Positions 1-8,416 are shown, numbered from the stretch's first letter. The stretch: DNA of 64,000 nucleotides from Azohydromonas australica DSM 1124 (GCF_000430725.1 NZ_KE387205.1:237329-301328), one strand, 5' to 3'. A program made the numbers and translations. The notes: generated by a model from the sequence alone, not told the origin.

Positions 1-689
1 GCAATGCCGATCAGGCCCACGGCGAGCGCGTAGAGCGGACGCGTGTCGCGGGAAAGGTGAAGGCCGCGCGGGCGCAGCCACCGCGCAAGCCAGGGCAAGG
101 CCAAGCCAATCAGCCCGCCGCTGGCGACCTCCAACAGCAGCCGGACCGGCTGCAGCGGCTCCGGTGTCTGCATCTGGATCAGCAGTATCACGATGGGCAG
201 GGCCAGCCCGTCGTTGACACCGCTCTCCACATTGAGCAGCCGGCGCAGCGGCTTCGGGACGCCCTCCTGCTCCACCAGCGCCGACGCGAAGACGGGGTCG
301 GTGGGTGTGAGCACCGCACCCAGCAGGAGGGCATCCAGCCATCCCAACCCGGCCACGAAGTGAGCCAGCACCGCCAGCGCCAGCAGCGTCAGGGGGAGCC
401 CGAGCAGCAGTGCGCGCCCGGGCAGGTGCCAGGCCTCGCGCAGCTCGCGCAGCTCGCGCACGCCGATGCGCATGCCGTCGGTGAACAGCACCGCCAGCAG
501 CGCGTGCGTGGCCAGTTGCTGGACCTCGCCGCGCGACGGCGGCCAGCCCTGGACGCCGAACACGGGCTGCGCCAGCACGTAGCCCACCGCGATGAACAGC
601 ACCGACACCGACAGCACCGTGCGCGCGGCCAAGCATGAAACCAGCACGGCGGTGAGCAGGGCCAGGGAGAAGATGAGCAGCGGCGTCAT
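1..689 (-). CDS. Cation:proton antiporter (CPA1/NhaP type), 5' part only
   Basis: Inner-membrane Na+/H+ exchanger, cut by the window edge so that only about the first 229 residues are visible. The minus-strand reading starts MTPLLIFSLALLTAVLVSC and is a run of hydrophobic helices. The segment LTPTDPVFASALV followed by NVESGVNDG is the conserved TDP...ESxxND signature of CPA1 exchangers, with the two acidic ion-binding regions present. Start ATG at 689. No frameshift is visible in this part, unlike the decayed genes that follow it. The family is clear; the ion preference cannot be told. Confidence 0.85.
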   Translation of the reverse strand, partial: MTPLLIFSLALLTAVLVSCLAARTVLSVSVLFIAVGYVLAQPVFGVQGWPPSRGEVQQLATHALLAVLFTDGMRIGVRELRELREAWHLPGRALLLGLPLTLLALAVLAHFVAGLGWLDALLLGAVLTPTDPVFASALVEQEGVPKPLRRLLNVESGVNDGLALPIVILLIQMQTPEPLQPVRLLLEVASGGLIGLALPWLARWLRPRGLHLSRDTRPLYALAVGLIGI

Positions 690-855
690 CGGTACGCACG
701 TCGCAGTGGTGCCGCTGCTGGAGCACACGCCGTACCGAGATTGGCCCGTACAGCCCAAAGGAAAAGGCACGCAGGGTGCTCCTGCCCGTCCAGTGCTTGC
801 CGACAGGCCTTGTGCGCAGGCACTCGTGTTCACCACCCACCGTGAAGTCGAGGGA

Positions 856-1271
856 ATGTCCGTGAGCTATGCCGATGTCGAAGGAGTCGTCCAAAGATCC
901 GCGGAGTGGCTGCGCCTGCTGGTGGAGACGCTGGGCGCGCTGGTGATTGCCGTGGGCATCGGGGTGGCCGTGTTCGGGCTCTTTCGCCACGCACTGATGT
1001 CGGCGGCACGAGTTTCACGCCCATCCGCCTCTCCTTCGCGCGCTTCCTGACACTGGCGCCGAAGCTGCAGCTGGCGGCCGACATCCAGTCCACCTCGGCG
1101 GCGCCGACCTGGGAGCGCATCGGCAAGCTCGCGGCCATCGCCGTCATCCGCACCGCGCTCAACTACTTCCTGAGCCGCGAGATGAAGGACGATCAGGCTG
1201 CCGAGGAGCCCGCACTGCACGGGCGTGCCACGGTGCCCGATGCGCCGGAAAGGTTGTCCCATGGCCGTTGA
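856..1271 (+). pseudogene. DUF1622 family membrane protein, frameshifted
   Basis: Small membrane protein of unknown function (DUF1622). The first part (from ATG 856) reads MSVSYADVEGVVQRSAEWL... with a transmembrane helix around residues 28-46. Near 1005-1015 the coding frame changes, and the rest (FTPIRLSFARFLTLAPKLQLAADI...WERIGKLAAIAVIRTALNYFLSREMK) continues in another frame to the stop at 1271. Together the two halves make one DUF1622 protein, so a single frameshift split it. It could still be a sequencing error, but the two neighbouring genes are also broken. Confidence 0.7.
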
Positions 1272-1742
1272 GCGCTCGCCGCGGCGCGGCGGGCTGCGCG
1301 GCGAGCTGCTGCTGGCGCTGCTGCCCAGGGCCACGGTGCTGTTGGTGCTGGCCTTCGTGGAGGTGCTGGCGCGGCAGCGGCTGCTGTTCGCGTCGCTGGC
1401 TTCCAGCGCCTTCCTGATCTACCTCGACCCACAGCACGAGATGAACCGCGTGCGCACGCTGGTGCTGTCGCAGCTTGCGGCGCCGGGCAGCGGCTGGCTG
1501 TGCCATGCGGTGCTGGGGGCGGGCTACCTCTCGGCTAGGCTGTAGATGCTGGTGGTGAGCAGGGGCATAGTGGCCTTCAGGCTCATGCAGCCGCCCGCAG
1601 TGTCCACTGCGCTGAGCTTCGGCCTGCAGTCCGCGGGAAAGCAGAGCCTGGCCTGGTGCTGTTCATCACCGCGCTAGCCATCATGGCGGTGCTCGTCGCG
1701 CTGCAGCAATCCGTGTTGCGCCTGGCGCGGCGGCTGCGCTGA
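1261..1742 (+). pseudogene. HPP family membrane protein, degraded
   Basis: Remnant of an HPP-family integral membrane protein. Frame 1 from ATG 1261 gives a hydrophobic N-terminus and the family-typical MNRVRTLVLSQLAA segment, then stops at 1545 shortly after the GAGYLSA motif. Other frames continue with MLVVSRGI, FRLMQPPAVSTALSFGLQSAG (a damaged form of the eponymous HPP stretch) and IMAVLVALQQSVLRLARRLR before TGA at 1742. Several indels are needed to restore one frame, so it is not functional. It overlaps the end of the DUF1622 remnant. Confidence 0.65.
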
Positions 1743-1804
1743 GGCGTGTACCTCGGCCGCCGACGCCGGCACGCGGACCGGGTTGGCGCCCGGGGCGCCG
1801 CGCG

Positions 1805-2170
1805 AGCAATGTAGGGCGGTGAAAGCAGCTCGTTCAGCGAATGGCTGGTCCAGTTCGACACCAGGCCGGCGCCCAGCGTGGCTGGCCATCACGCTCAGCA
1901 CCATGGCGTGACCGCTCACCATTTTCAAGATGGTGATGAAGGCCGTCATCGGCACGCGCATCACCGCGGTCAGGAACGCAGTCATGCCCAGCGCGAGCAG
2001 CAACGACGCGCCGGCCCGTGGGCCTCACAGCAGCGCGATGTCGTGCCCGATGCCCGTGCCGATGGCCAGCGACGGGAGAGAGCCCCCGCCGGTCGGCGTG
2101 CTGATCGGCACCATGGCCTGCTCCGACCACAGCCCGCCCCAGACTTGCGGCGGAAACGCGTATCACGCTG
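1805..2170 (-). pseudogene. ClC-type chloride channel C-terminal fragment, degraded
   Basis: Minus-strand pieces in different frames match the late membrane helices of ClC chloride channels/transporters: PTGGGSLPSLAIGTGIG (the GGxFxPSLxxG region), GMTAFLTAVMRVPMTAFIT, then ILKMVSGHAMVLSVMASHA and NWTSHSLNELL. No single frame is open and no start is present, so this is a truncated relic. It faces the HPP remnant. Confidence rests on the order and spacing of the fragments. Confidence 0.55.
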
Positions 2171-2248
2171 AAGTAGGCGGCAATGTCGAACGCCGCCACG
2201 CCCACGATTTTCGCGTTGCATGAAAGAGTGGCAGCATGTGCAGAAAAT

Positions 2249-2260
2249 ATTGCACAAATG
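2249..2260. promoter_or_regulatory. Imperfect copy of TTTGTAC-AAAT motif
   Basis: ATTGCACAAATG followed by TATATGG lies in an AT-rich stretch after the ClC relic. It resembles the motif found before otsB and the crystallin genes. No gene clearly starts just downstream, so its role is doubtful. Confidence 0.2.
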
Positions 2261-2512
2261 TATATGGTGGTGCCAGCCGACGACTGGGATTGCAACCCTC
2301 GCAACTGCATCCAGCTGCTAACGAAAAATCGACGGATCGGGTCCGGTCGCTCGCTGCGGCAGACGACTTTCGGCTGCGGGCAGCTGTCAATCGAGCTCAC
2401 GAGCCGACGCGACTTCGCAGGTAATCGAGCGCGAGACCTGCTGACGATCCATTGGCACTTGCATGGTCAATTCGACGTTGGCCACTGTGACCGCGAGCCG
2501 CTCGCGCCGGCG

Positions 2513-2713
2513 TCAATTCCGTCGTACCACTGGCCAGGCGAACTCGCGCCCGATCATCGCGCGCGCAAACAAATAGTTGGCCTTTGCGGGCTCGTTCAGC
2601 GCATCAACGTCTACCCGGCCATCGGCGTCGCACGGGAAGGCCAGCGCGTAGCCATCACGAAAAAGAGACGGGAAGCGCAATTCGAACTGTCGCTCATGCA
2701 CAGGCAATGGCAT
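2513..2713 (-). CDS. Small hypothetical protein
   Basis: Unrecognised protein of about 66 residues containing RQFELRFPSLFRDGYALAFPCDADGRVD... and ending ...MIGREFAWPVVRRN. The balanced composition and lack of low complexity suggest a real gene, and I have an impression of similar short proteins in accessory regions of Burkholderiales, without a function. The start is uncertain: ATG 2713 is chosen, ATG 2749 would add 12 residues, and neither has a strong ribosome binding site. It stands between decayed genes and otsB, on the opposite strand. Confidence 0.4.
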   Translation of the reverse strand: MPLPVHERQFELRFPSLFRDGYALAFPCDADGRVDVDALNEPAKANYLFARAMIGREFAWPVVRRN

Positions 2714-2959
2714 ACAAACTTTCGATGACTCCTGCCTTGCTTGGTGCATCGCGTGTGCCTGCCTTGCCGAAGATGAAGCGCTGGCACCTGCCCGTGCGTG
2801 GCTGCTTGCAACCGGTACAACGGCAACACGCGGTCCCCCGATTCCGGGTCAGTGCGTCGCACGGGACGTGTGGCTTGGTCGATGTCCTCGGACAGTGCCG
2901 CGCAATCGGCAACGGGCGACCGGACCGCCAGCAATACCCGTCGCATCAGCTGGAAATAA

Positions 2960-2971
2960 ATTTGTACCAAT
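2960..2971. promoter_or_regulatory. Operator-like motif before otsBA
   Basis: ATTTGTACCAAT, one mismatch from the palindrome ATTTGTACAAAT, directly followed by TGTAATAT, which could serve as a -10 box (TAATAT at 2973-2978). No good -35 hexamer stands 17 bp upstream, as expected for an activator-dependent or alternative promoter. It lies 14 bp before the first possible otsB start. Confidence 0.4.
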
Positions 2972-2984
2972 GTAATATAAGGTG

Positions 2985-3776
2985 ATGAATAGGTACCCGC
3001 AGGGAGTCTTGCCCAGCATGGAAGCCCGTCCGGGCAGGCCGGAGACCGGTTGTGCGTCGTTCTTCGATTTCGACGGCATTCTGGTTGAGCTTGCACCTAC
3101 ATCGCTGGGAGCAGTGGTGGATCCGGGGCTACCGCCGGTGCTGCTGTGGCTGGCGAAGCAGCGCGACGGGGCGGTGGCCATCATGAGCGGTCGTGCGCTG
3201 GCCGATATCGACGTCCTGCTCAAGCCGCCCGGGCTTTGTGCCGCGGGCGTGCATGGCGCCGAGTGGCGCGTTCTGGACGCCCCTGCGCGCCGTGGCCCGG
3301 GGCTGGCACTGGAGGCGGCCGCCGGACCATTGCGGCAGCTTTGCGCCCGGTTCCCGGGGCTGCATCCGGAGCGAAAGCCCGGCGCCATCGCGTTGCGCTA
3401 TCGACAGGCGCCGGAACTTGAAGCGCAGTGTCTGCAGGCGGTGAGCGAGGCGTTGGCATGTACGCAGGGCATGGCCTTGCAGCGCGGCAGGATGGTCGTG
3501 GAACTCAAGCCGCGTGGCGCCAGCAAGGCGGCCGCGGTGCGACGCTTTCTGGAGCAGCGCCCGCTCCAGCATCGGCGTCCGTGGTTCTTCGGGGACGACG
3601 TCACGGACGAGAGCGCGTTCGAGGCGGTGCTGGCTGCCGGTGGCGTGACGGTGAAGGTCGGCCCGGGCGAGACGCTGGCGGAGTATCGGCTGCCCGTACC
3701 GCGGGAGTTCGGATTCTGGCTGACACGGGCCGTGCAACACCTGAAGGCCGCTTGCGGCGCCGGGAAGGCGCCATGA
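2985..3776 (+). CDS. otsB: Trehalose-6-phosphate phosphatase
   Basis: Removes phosphate from trehalose 6-phosphate, the last step of OtsAB trehalose synthesis in the cytoplasm. HAD-family motifs are in order: FFDFDGILVELAPT (motif I, about residues 27-40), IMSGR (motif II), the lysine region VELKPRGASKAAAV, and FFGDDVTDESAFE (motif IV with acidic metal ligands). The residue after DFDG is Ile rather than the usual Thr. Length (263 residues) is normal. Start: ATG 2985 is given, but ATG 3018 (MEARPGRPE...) is a real alternative, because a TAATAT box at 2973 would put the transcript start near 2985. The stop overlaps the otsA start by 4 bp (ATGA), so the two are translationally coupled. Confidence 0.88.
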   Translation: MNRYPQGVLPSMEARPGRPETGCASFFDFDGILVELAPTSLGAVVDPGLPPVLLWLAKQRDGAVAIMSGRALADIDVLLKPPGLCAAGVHGAEWRVLDAPARRGPGLALEAAAGPLRQLCARFPGLHPERKPGAIALRYRQAPELEAQCLQAVSEALACTQGMALQRGRMVVELKPRGASKAAAVRRFLEQRPLQHRRPWFFGDDVTDESAFEAVLAAGGVTVKVGPGETLAEYRLPVPREFGFWLTRAVQHLKAACGAGKAP

Positions 3777-5152
3777 GCCGCTTGGTCGTCGTTTCCAACC
3801 GCGTGGCCGACCCGCGCCGCGTGGCCGCCGGCGGGCTGGCAGTCGCGCTAGGTGATGTGCTGGCAGCCTCGGGCGGGCTGTGGTTCGGGGCCGATGCCGA
3901 GGTCGCCGAGGACGGCTGCTCGGCAGCTAGCCAGCTGCGCACGCAGCAGGCAGGGCGCGTGACGCTGGCCACCGTCGTGCTGGGTCGCACCGACCACGAC
4001 CGGTACTACCGCGGCTACGCCAACGGGGTGCTGTGGCCGGTGTTCCACTACCGGCTGGACCTCGCGCAGTTCGACGCCGCCCACCTAGAGGGCTACCGGC
4101 GCGTGAACCGCCTGTTCGCGCAGCAGCTGCGCCCCTTGCTGCACCCCGACGACGTCGTGTGGGTACACGACTACCACCTCATCCCGCTGGCCGCGGATCT
4201 GCGCGCGCTGGGCTGCCACCAGCGCATCGGCTTCTTCTTGCACATCCCGCTGCCACCACCGCTGATCCTGGCGGCGTTGCCTGCGCACGACTGGCTCATT
4301 CGCTCGCTTTTCGCCTATGACCTGGTCGGGCTGCAAAGCCAGGCCGATCTCAGCCACCTGCGCCGCTATCTCGCGGTTGAGGCGCGCGCGGACCTGCTCT
4401 CGGACAACCTGTTCGGCGCCTTCAACCGCGTGCTGCGCGCCGACGCATTTCCCATCGGCATCGACGTGGCGGAGTTCGAGGCGATGACACAGGCCGCGCC
4501 GGCACAGAAGACGCTGGCCATGCTGCGTGAGCAGTACGCACAGCGCAGGCTGCTCGTGGGCGTGGACCGGCTCGACTATTCCAAGGGGCTGCCGCAGCGC
4601 CTGCGTGCCATGCAAGCGCTGCTGGAGCGCCATCCTGAAGCGCGCCACAGCGCGACGCTGATCCAAGTTGCCGCGCCCTCGCGCGAGGGAGTCGACGCCT
4701 ACGGCGACATCCGCCGCGAGCTCGAAGGGCTGGCCGGGGCCATCAACGGCGACTTCGGCGACCTGGACTGGATGCCCGTGCGCTACCTGCACCGCACCAT
4801 GGCGCGCAACCGCGTGCCGGGCCTGTACCGCGCCAGCCGCGTGGCGCTGGTGACGCCTCTGCGCGACGGCATGAACCTCGTGGCCAAGGAGTTCATCGCG
4901 GCGCAGGACCCGGCCGACCCGGGCGTGCTGGTGCTCTCGCGCTTTGCCGGCGCAGCTGAGCAACTCACCGATGCACTGCTGGTCAACCCCTATGACACCG
5001 AGGCCACGGCCGAGGCGATACGGGGCGCGCTGCAGATGCCGCTGCAAGAGCGCCAGGTGCGCCACAAGCGGCTGCTGGCCGAGATCCGGTGCCACGATGT
5101 GCACTGGTGGCGCCGAACCTTCCTCGACACCTTGACGGAGACCAGGGCATGA
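3773..5152 (+). CDS. otsA: Trehalose-6-phosphate synthase
   Basis: Family GT20 glycosyltransferase joining UDP-glucose and glucose 6-phosphate into trehalose 6-phosphate. 459 residues, the usual length. Family motifs in order: VVSNRVADP at the N-terminus, GLWFGADA, VWVHDYHLIPLA, FFLHIPLPPP, VDRLDYSKGLP (donor-site Arg/Lys loop), LRDGMNLVAKEF and VLSRFAGAAEQL. It overlaps otsB upstream and the MscS-like fragment downstream by 4 bp, forming a three-gene operon behind the operator-like motif at 2960. Trehalose is an osmotic, desiccation and heat protectant, which fits the stress genes that follow. Confidence 0.93.
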   Translation: MSRLVVVSNRVADPRRVAAGGLAVALGDVLAASGGLWFGADAEVAEDGCSAASQLRTQQAGRVTLATVVLGRTDHDRYYRGYANGVLWPVFHYRLDLAQFDAAHLEGYRRVNRLFAQQLRPLLHPDDVVWVHDYHLIPLAADLRALGCHQRIGFFLHIPLPPPLILAALPAHDWLIRSLFAYDLVGLQSQADLSHLRRYLAVEARADLLSDNLFGAFNRVLRADAFPIGIDVAEFEAMTQAAPAQKTLAMLREQYAQRRLLVGVDRLDYSKGLPQRLRAMQALLERHPEARHSATLIQVAAPSREGVDAYGDIRRELEGLAGAINGDFGDLDWMPVRYLHRTMARNRVPGLYRASRVALVTPLRDGMNLVAKEFIAAQDPADPGVLVLSRFAGAAEQLTDALLVNPYDTEATAEAIRGALQMPLQERQVRHKRLLAEIRCHDVHWWRRTFLDTLTETRA

Positions 5153-5331
5153 CCCAAGAACTGCTGGCGCAGGACGCGCTGCTGTGGGGGCTGCTGGGCG
5201 GCGCGGTGCTGGTGGGCCTGCGCGTACTGCTGATCATCGCCGCGAGCCTGGTGCTCATCCGCGTGCTGCAGGGTGCCATCCGCCGCCTGCGCACCCGCTT
5301 CGCCAGCCGGTTGGCCGCGGCATCGGAGTAG
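5149..5331 (+). pseudogene. Truncated mechanosensitive-channel-like N-terminus
   Basis: 60-residue ORF with one strong transmembrane helix (LLGGAVLVGLRVLLIIAASLVL) followed by a basic segment RRLRTRFASRL, typical of the N-terminus of MscS-type channels. It overlaps otsA by 4 bp and is thus the third gene of the operon. The coding sequence ends where it runs into the opposed cydA fragment near 5320, so the rest of the gene seems deleted. It could also be a short membrane protein in its own right; the truncation reading is an inference from the junction. Confidence 0.45.
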
Positions 5332-5576
5332 CGCGACCAGTTGGTGTCGAACTGAAAGTGCATCACGATGCCCGAGACCACGCCCATGCCGGAGAAGACG
5401 GCGAAGATCTTGATCCAGAAGGCCGACAGGCGGCGAAAGACATCGCGCTCGGTCAGCTACCACAGCAGCTTCAGCGTGGCGACGTAGCTGGCCAGCCCGA
5501 CGGTGAACGCCGGCAGCAGGACGTGCCAAGCCACGACCCAGGCGAACTGCAGGCGAGACAGCAGCAAGGCATCCAT
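5318..5576 (-). pseudogene. cydA/cioA (cytochrome bd oxidase subunit I) 5' fragment
   Basis: The minus-strand reading from ATG 5576 gives MDALLLSRLQFAWVVAWHVL, then FTVGLASYVATLKLLW, an in-frame TAG at codon 40 (5457-5459), and continues LTERDVFRRLSAFW...GMGVVSGIVMHFQF...NWSRYSD. This is the start of subunit I of a bd-type quinol oxidase; the FQFGTNWSR motif is characteristic. Only about 85 of some 450-480 residues remain, and homology ends near 5320 where it meets the MscS-like fragment. Both the nonsense codon and the truncation make it dead. Confidence 0.75.
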
Positions 5577-5765
5577 GGGCACGTCCCCCTTTGACGGCGA
5601 CGCACCAACGGGCAGCTCCCGTGTCGCCGGACGCGATCGCCACGGGTGCTGGCATTGCCGCCGTCACCGCGCCGGGTCACGGCACAGCTCGGGGAGGCCC
5701 AAGTTCGATGCGGCGCAGCACACAGCATCCCGTTTCCCGGAAAAATGCCGGACAGCCTCTCTCCA

Positions 5766-6290
5766 ATGACGTCTTGCTTCATGTCCACAGCACGCGGTCC
5801 GAAATCCTCTCCAGCGCAGCCATCCAGACACGAACAGCTGGCCGGGGAAGTCCTGCGCCAGTTCCGCCAGGTGTTCAACGCCGTCAAGACGCATTTCCAG
5901 CAGGTGGAGAAGAAGGTTGGCCTGGGTGGGGCGCAGGTGTGGGCGCTCAGCGTGATCCGCGACCATCCCGGCATCCGGGTCACGGAGCTGGCTCAAGCCA
6001 TGGACATCCACCAGTCCACCGCCAGCAACCTCGTCAAGGGCCTCATCGAACGGGAGCTGATCGTGTCGTTCAAGGATGGACCAGACAAGCGAGTGGTCCG
6101 CCTCAAGCTCAAGCCGGCCGGCACCAGGGCGCTGAAAGCTGTACCCGGCCCTTTCGAGGGGGTGCTGCCCAGCGCGCTGCATGCCATGGAAGCCGCCACG
6201 CTCAAGCGGCTTCATACGGATCTGCAAGCACTGCTCACTGAGCTGCGTGCCGACGAGGAAGCGGCACACGTGCCCCTGGCCGACATGTGA
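5766..6290 (+). CDS. MarR-family transcriptional regulator
   Basis: Winged-helix regulator of 174 residues. The helical dimerisation part EQLAGEVLRQFRQVFNAVKTHFQQVEKKVG is followed by the HTH (VWALSVIRDHPGIRVTELAQAMDIHQSTASNLVKGLIERELIV) and the wing with the family-typical Asp/Arg (FKDGPDKRVVRLKLKPAG). The start is uncertain between ATG 5766 and ATG 5781. It is the only transcription factor in the 2.5-15 kb cargo block, where a palindromic motif of MarR-site type recurs, so it is the best local candidate to bind that motif. That link is inference. Confidence 0.8.
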   Translation: MTSCFMSTARGPKSSPAQPSRHEQLAGEVLRQFRQVFNAVKTHFQQVEKKVGLGGAQVWALSVIRDHPGIRVTELAQAMDIHQSTASNLVKGLIERELIVSFKDGPDKRVVRLKLKPAGTRALKAVPGPFEGVLPSALHAMEAATLKRLHTDLQALLTELRADEEAAHVPLADM

Positions 6291-6406
6291 CCTTGTACGC
6301 AGTACAGGCAAAAGTTTCAGAACATTTGTCCGAAATAAGTTTTGCCGGATTTCGGTGCGGGTTGGGACTGGGCGGTTTCTCCACACGCGTGTTGATGAGC
6401 GCCTGG

Positions 6407-6418
6407 ATTTGTACGAAT
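6407..6418. promoter_or_regulatory. Operator-like motif before first crystallin gene
   Basis: ATTTGTACGAAT, one mismatch from the palindrome ATTTGTACAAAT, 122 bp upstream of the crystallin start at 6540. A weaker relative (ATTTGTCCGAAAT) stands at 6324-6336. Confidence 0.4.
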
Positions 6419-6539
6419 GCTTGTTTCCCTGTCAGGTTCGTGGAATGGGTGTTGCCGCCATCCCATCGACGCTGGCTCTGCGGGCGAATCGAAAGCCCGG
6501 ACAGTCGGTCACCGGTGCACTACCGTGAAGGAGATGGGC

Positions 6540-7025
6540 ATGTTCACGAGGAATGTCGTCCTGGCAGCCGGGCTCTTCCTGTCGCTGGGCTGCACTGTGT
6601 CTGCCCAGGGCGACCTTGAAGTCAACAAGCCCTACCGGGTCGGCGAGGCCGTCGCGCCAGCGCCTTACGCCACCGACCCGCGGCTCGACGGCATCCTGGT
6701 ATTGATGCCGGCCGCGCAAGGCAACAGCGACGGCTTGGGCAACGGCTGCTGGGTCAGGTTCTACGACGGCAAGAACTTCCGTGGCCAGATGCTGACGCTG
6801 GTGGGGCCGGTCGACCTGCCCAGGATGGACGTTGCCAAGCCCGCGTGGCGCGAGTGGGACAGCGCCATCGTGGGTCCGAAAGCCAAGGTCGCCACCTACG
6901 ACAAGGAAAACTACCGGGACCGGACCGCAACGCTGAGCGCGGGACAGCGCATCCCCAGCCTCGACGATGCCCAGCTGGGCTGGTTCGAGGACATCGAGTC
7001 CGTCCGGGTGAGCTGCTCAGGGTAA
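6540..7025 (+). CDS. Exported beta/gamma-crystallin-fold protein (copy 1)
   Basis: 161 residues with a signal peptide (about 1-25, ...VVLAAGLFLSLGCTVSAQG). The mature part has the Greek-key elements of beta/gamma crystallins: WVRFYDGKNFRGQMLTLVGP and YDKENYRDRTATLSAGQRIPSLD...WFEDIESVRVSC, each with the aromatic/Gly pattern Y.....F.G. ATG 6540 is preceded by GAAGGAG with a 6-nt spacer, so it is preferred over ATG 6534. The next crystallin gene encodes a very similar protein of identical length, so the pair arose by duplication. Bacterial members often bind calcium and are linked to stress; here that role is inferred. Confidence 0.8.
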   Translation: MFTRNVVLAAGLFLSLGCTVSAQGDLEVNKPYRVGEAVAPAPYATDPRLDGILVLMPAAQGNSDGLGNGCWVRFYDGKNFRGQMLTLVGPVDLPRMDVAKPAWREWDSAIVGPKAKVATYDKENYRDRTATLSAGQRIPSLDDAQLGWFEDIESVRVSCSG

Positions 7026-7258
7026 GGCCGTCGCGGGAAGCGACTGCATGACCAGCGCCCGTCGGCGTCCAGGCTGCCGGCGGGCGCAGGGACGCCATAG
7101 ACGCGCCACCTTCTTCATCGCCGGCCATGGAAGCGGCGCTCCGGCGCCATGCCAAGGCCTGTGTTTCACTCCCTACGTGCCTGTTGTCGGCATCGCGCTC
7201 ACGACGCATGCGCCTCGTGCCCTCAGGTGCTCGATGGCGACGGAACTTCCAAAACACA

Positions 7259-7270
7259 ATTTGTACAAAT
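7259..7270. promoter_or_regulatory. Perfect palindrome ATTTGTACAAAT
   Basis: Exact 12-bp palindrome in the 460-bp gap before the second crystallin gene, followed by GATATG. The next copy begins exactly 100 bp further on. It is the best example of the recurring motif in the stress block. Confidence 0.5.
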
Positions 7271-7358
7271 GATATGAGCCGACTCCCGGCTCGGACAGTC
7301 AACGCACAGGGCATGTCCCTCGTTGAGCAGTCAAGTGGTGCGGTGTCATGCAACTTTC

Positions 7359-7370
7359 ATTTGTACAAAC
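7359..7370. promoter_or_regulatory. Second copy of the motif, ATTTGTACAAAC
   Basis: One mismatch from the palindrome at 7259. It is 115 bp upstream of the start at 7485. Paired sites 100 bp apart could allow looping or mark two promoters. Confidence 0.45.
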
Positions 7371-7484
7371 CATTCTTCATGGTCTCACTCCGGTACGGCG
7401 TTGCCGGTCCCGGGAGGGGCAGATCGTGTCAATGGGGAAGCAGGGCATCGCGCCGACTTGCAAACCGTTGAAAAGGAGTCAGAC

Positions 7485-7970
7485 ATGGCATTCAAGAAAG
7501 TTGCAGCCGCTACGGCAGTTTCATTGGTGCTCAGCGGCGCCGTGATGGCCGAGGGCACCGCCGACAACAAGAAGCCTGATCGGTCCGCACAGGCGACGGC
7601 GCAAGCGGACAAGAGCGCCATGCCCAAGGTGGACGCCGTGCTGGTGCTGATGCCCGCGGCACAGGGCAGCAGCGAGAGCCTGGGCAACGGCTGCTGGGTC
7701 AGGTTCTACGACGGAGAGAACTACCGCGGTGCCTCGCTCACCCTCGTGGGCCCCATCGACATGGCCAAGATGGACGTGCCCGGACCAGCATGGCGCGAAT
7801 GGGATAGCGCGGTGGTGGGGCCGAAGGCGCGTGTCGTCACCTATGACAACGAGAACTACAAGGACCGCACGGCGACGCTGTCGGCGGGGCAGCATTATCC
7901 CAAGCTTGACGATTCCAAGCTGGGTTGGTTCGAGGAGGTGCACTCGGCTAGGGTGAGCTGCACGGGGTGA
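7485..7970 (+). CDS. Exported beta/gamma-crystallin-fold protein (copy 2)
   Basis: 161 residues, the same length as the upstream paralogue. Signal peptide about 1-22 (AATAVSLVLSGAVMA), a short charged linker rich in Lys/Gln/Ala, then the crystallin core with GNGCWVRFYDGENYRGASL, AWREWDSAVVGPKA and YDNENYKDRTATLSAG. The conserved Cys near the start of the core and the C-terminal SCTG are shared with copy 1 and could form a disulfide in the periplasm. A strong ribosome binding site (AAAAGGAG) lies before ATG 7485. Two operator-like motifs precede it. Confidence 0.8.
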   Translation: MAFKKVAAATAVSLVLSGAVMAEGTADNKKPDRSAQATAQADKSAMPKVDAVLVLMPAAQGSSESLGNGCWVRFYDGENYRGASLTLVGPIDMAKMDVPGPAWREWDSAVVGPKARVVTYDNENYKDRTATLSAGQHYPKLDDSKLGWFEEVHSARVSCTG

Positions 7971-8026
7971 CGATCATGGCAACGGCAATTCACAAGTGTT
8001 TTTTCGAATCGGAAAGGAAACGAGCC

Positions 8027-8416
8027 ATGAAGATCGGCATGACGGCCATCGTGATCGGCGCGGCCCTGTTCATGGGTTCGGGCGCTGCGCTCGCGGCGTC
8101 GCAGCAAGCAGGCCCTGAAGTGATTGTTGGCGGGGCGGGCGCCGCATCGCAGCAGGCGATGCGTCAGGCTGCGTCGCAATATGGCCTCGGCATGACCTTC
8201 GCCACCCGCAACGGCGATTACGTCGCCGACGTGGATGTGGTCATCCGTGACCAGAAGGGTCATCAGGTGGTTTCGACCGTGAGCGAAGGGCCAATGATGT
8301 TGGTGGACCTGCCCGGCGGACGCTATCAGGTGGAAGCCACGTACCAAGGGCAGGAGCAGCAGCGGCAGGTGACGGTGCCGGAATCCGGCCACCGGCAACT
8401 CGTGATGCACTGGTAA
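8027..8416 (+). CDS. Exported carboxypeptidase-regulatory-like domain protein
   Basis: 129 residues with a signal peptide (...GAALFMGSGAALAAS). The C-terminal half (DYVADVDVVIRDQKGHQVVSTVSEGPMMLVDLPGGRYQVEATYQGQEQQRQVTV) has the beta-sandwich pattern of CarboxypepD_reg-like domains, including the LPGGxYxVxATYxG turn. A separate binding or enzymatic role is not visible. Start ATG 8027 is chosen because the signal peptide begins there and GGAAAGGAAACGAG precedes it. It ends just before a bidirectional terminator and is probably cotranscribed with the crystallin gene. Confidence 0.7.
   Translation: MKIGMTAIVIGAALFMGSGAALAASQQAGPEVIVGGAGAASQQAMRQAASQYGLGMTFATRNGDYVADVDVVIRDQKGHQVVSTVSEGPMMLVDLPGGRYQVEATYQGQEQQRQVTVPESGHRQLVMHW

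Noticed and set aside
57..638. Plus-strand 193-codon frame at the start
   Set aside because: Gln/Arg/His-rich shadow antisense to the antiporter gene.
2611..3096. Minus-strand frame with RSPVADCAALSEDIDQATRPVRR
   Set aside because: Resembles an unassigned small protein in pieces of two frames, but frames are broken and overlap the otsB promoter; not supported as a gene.
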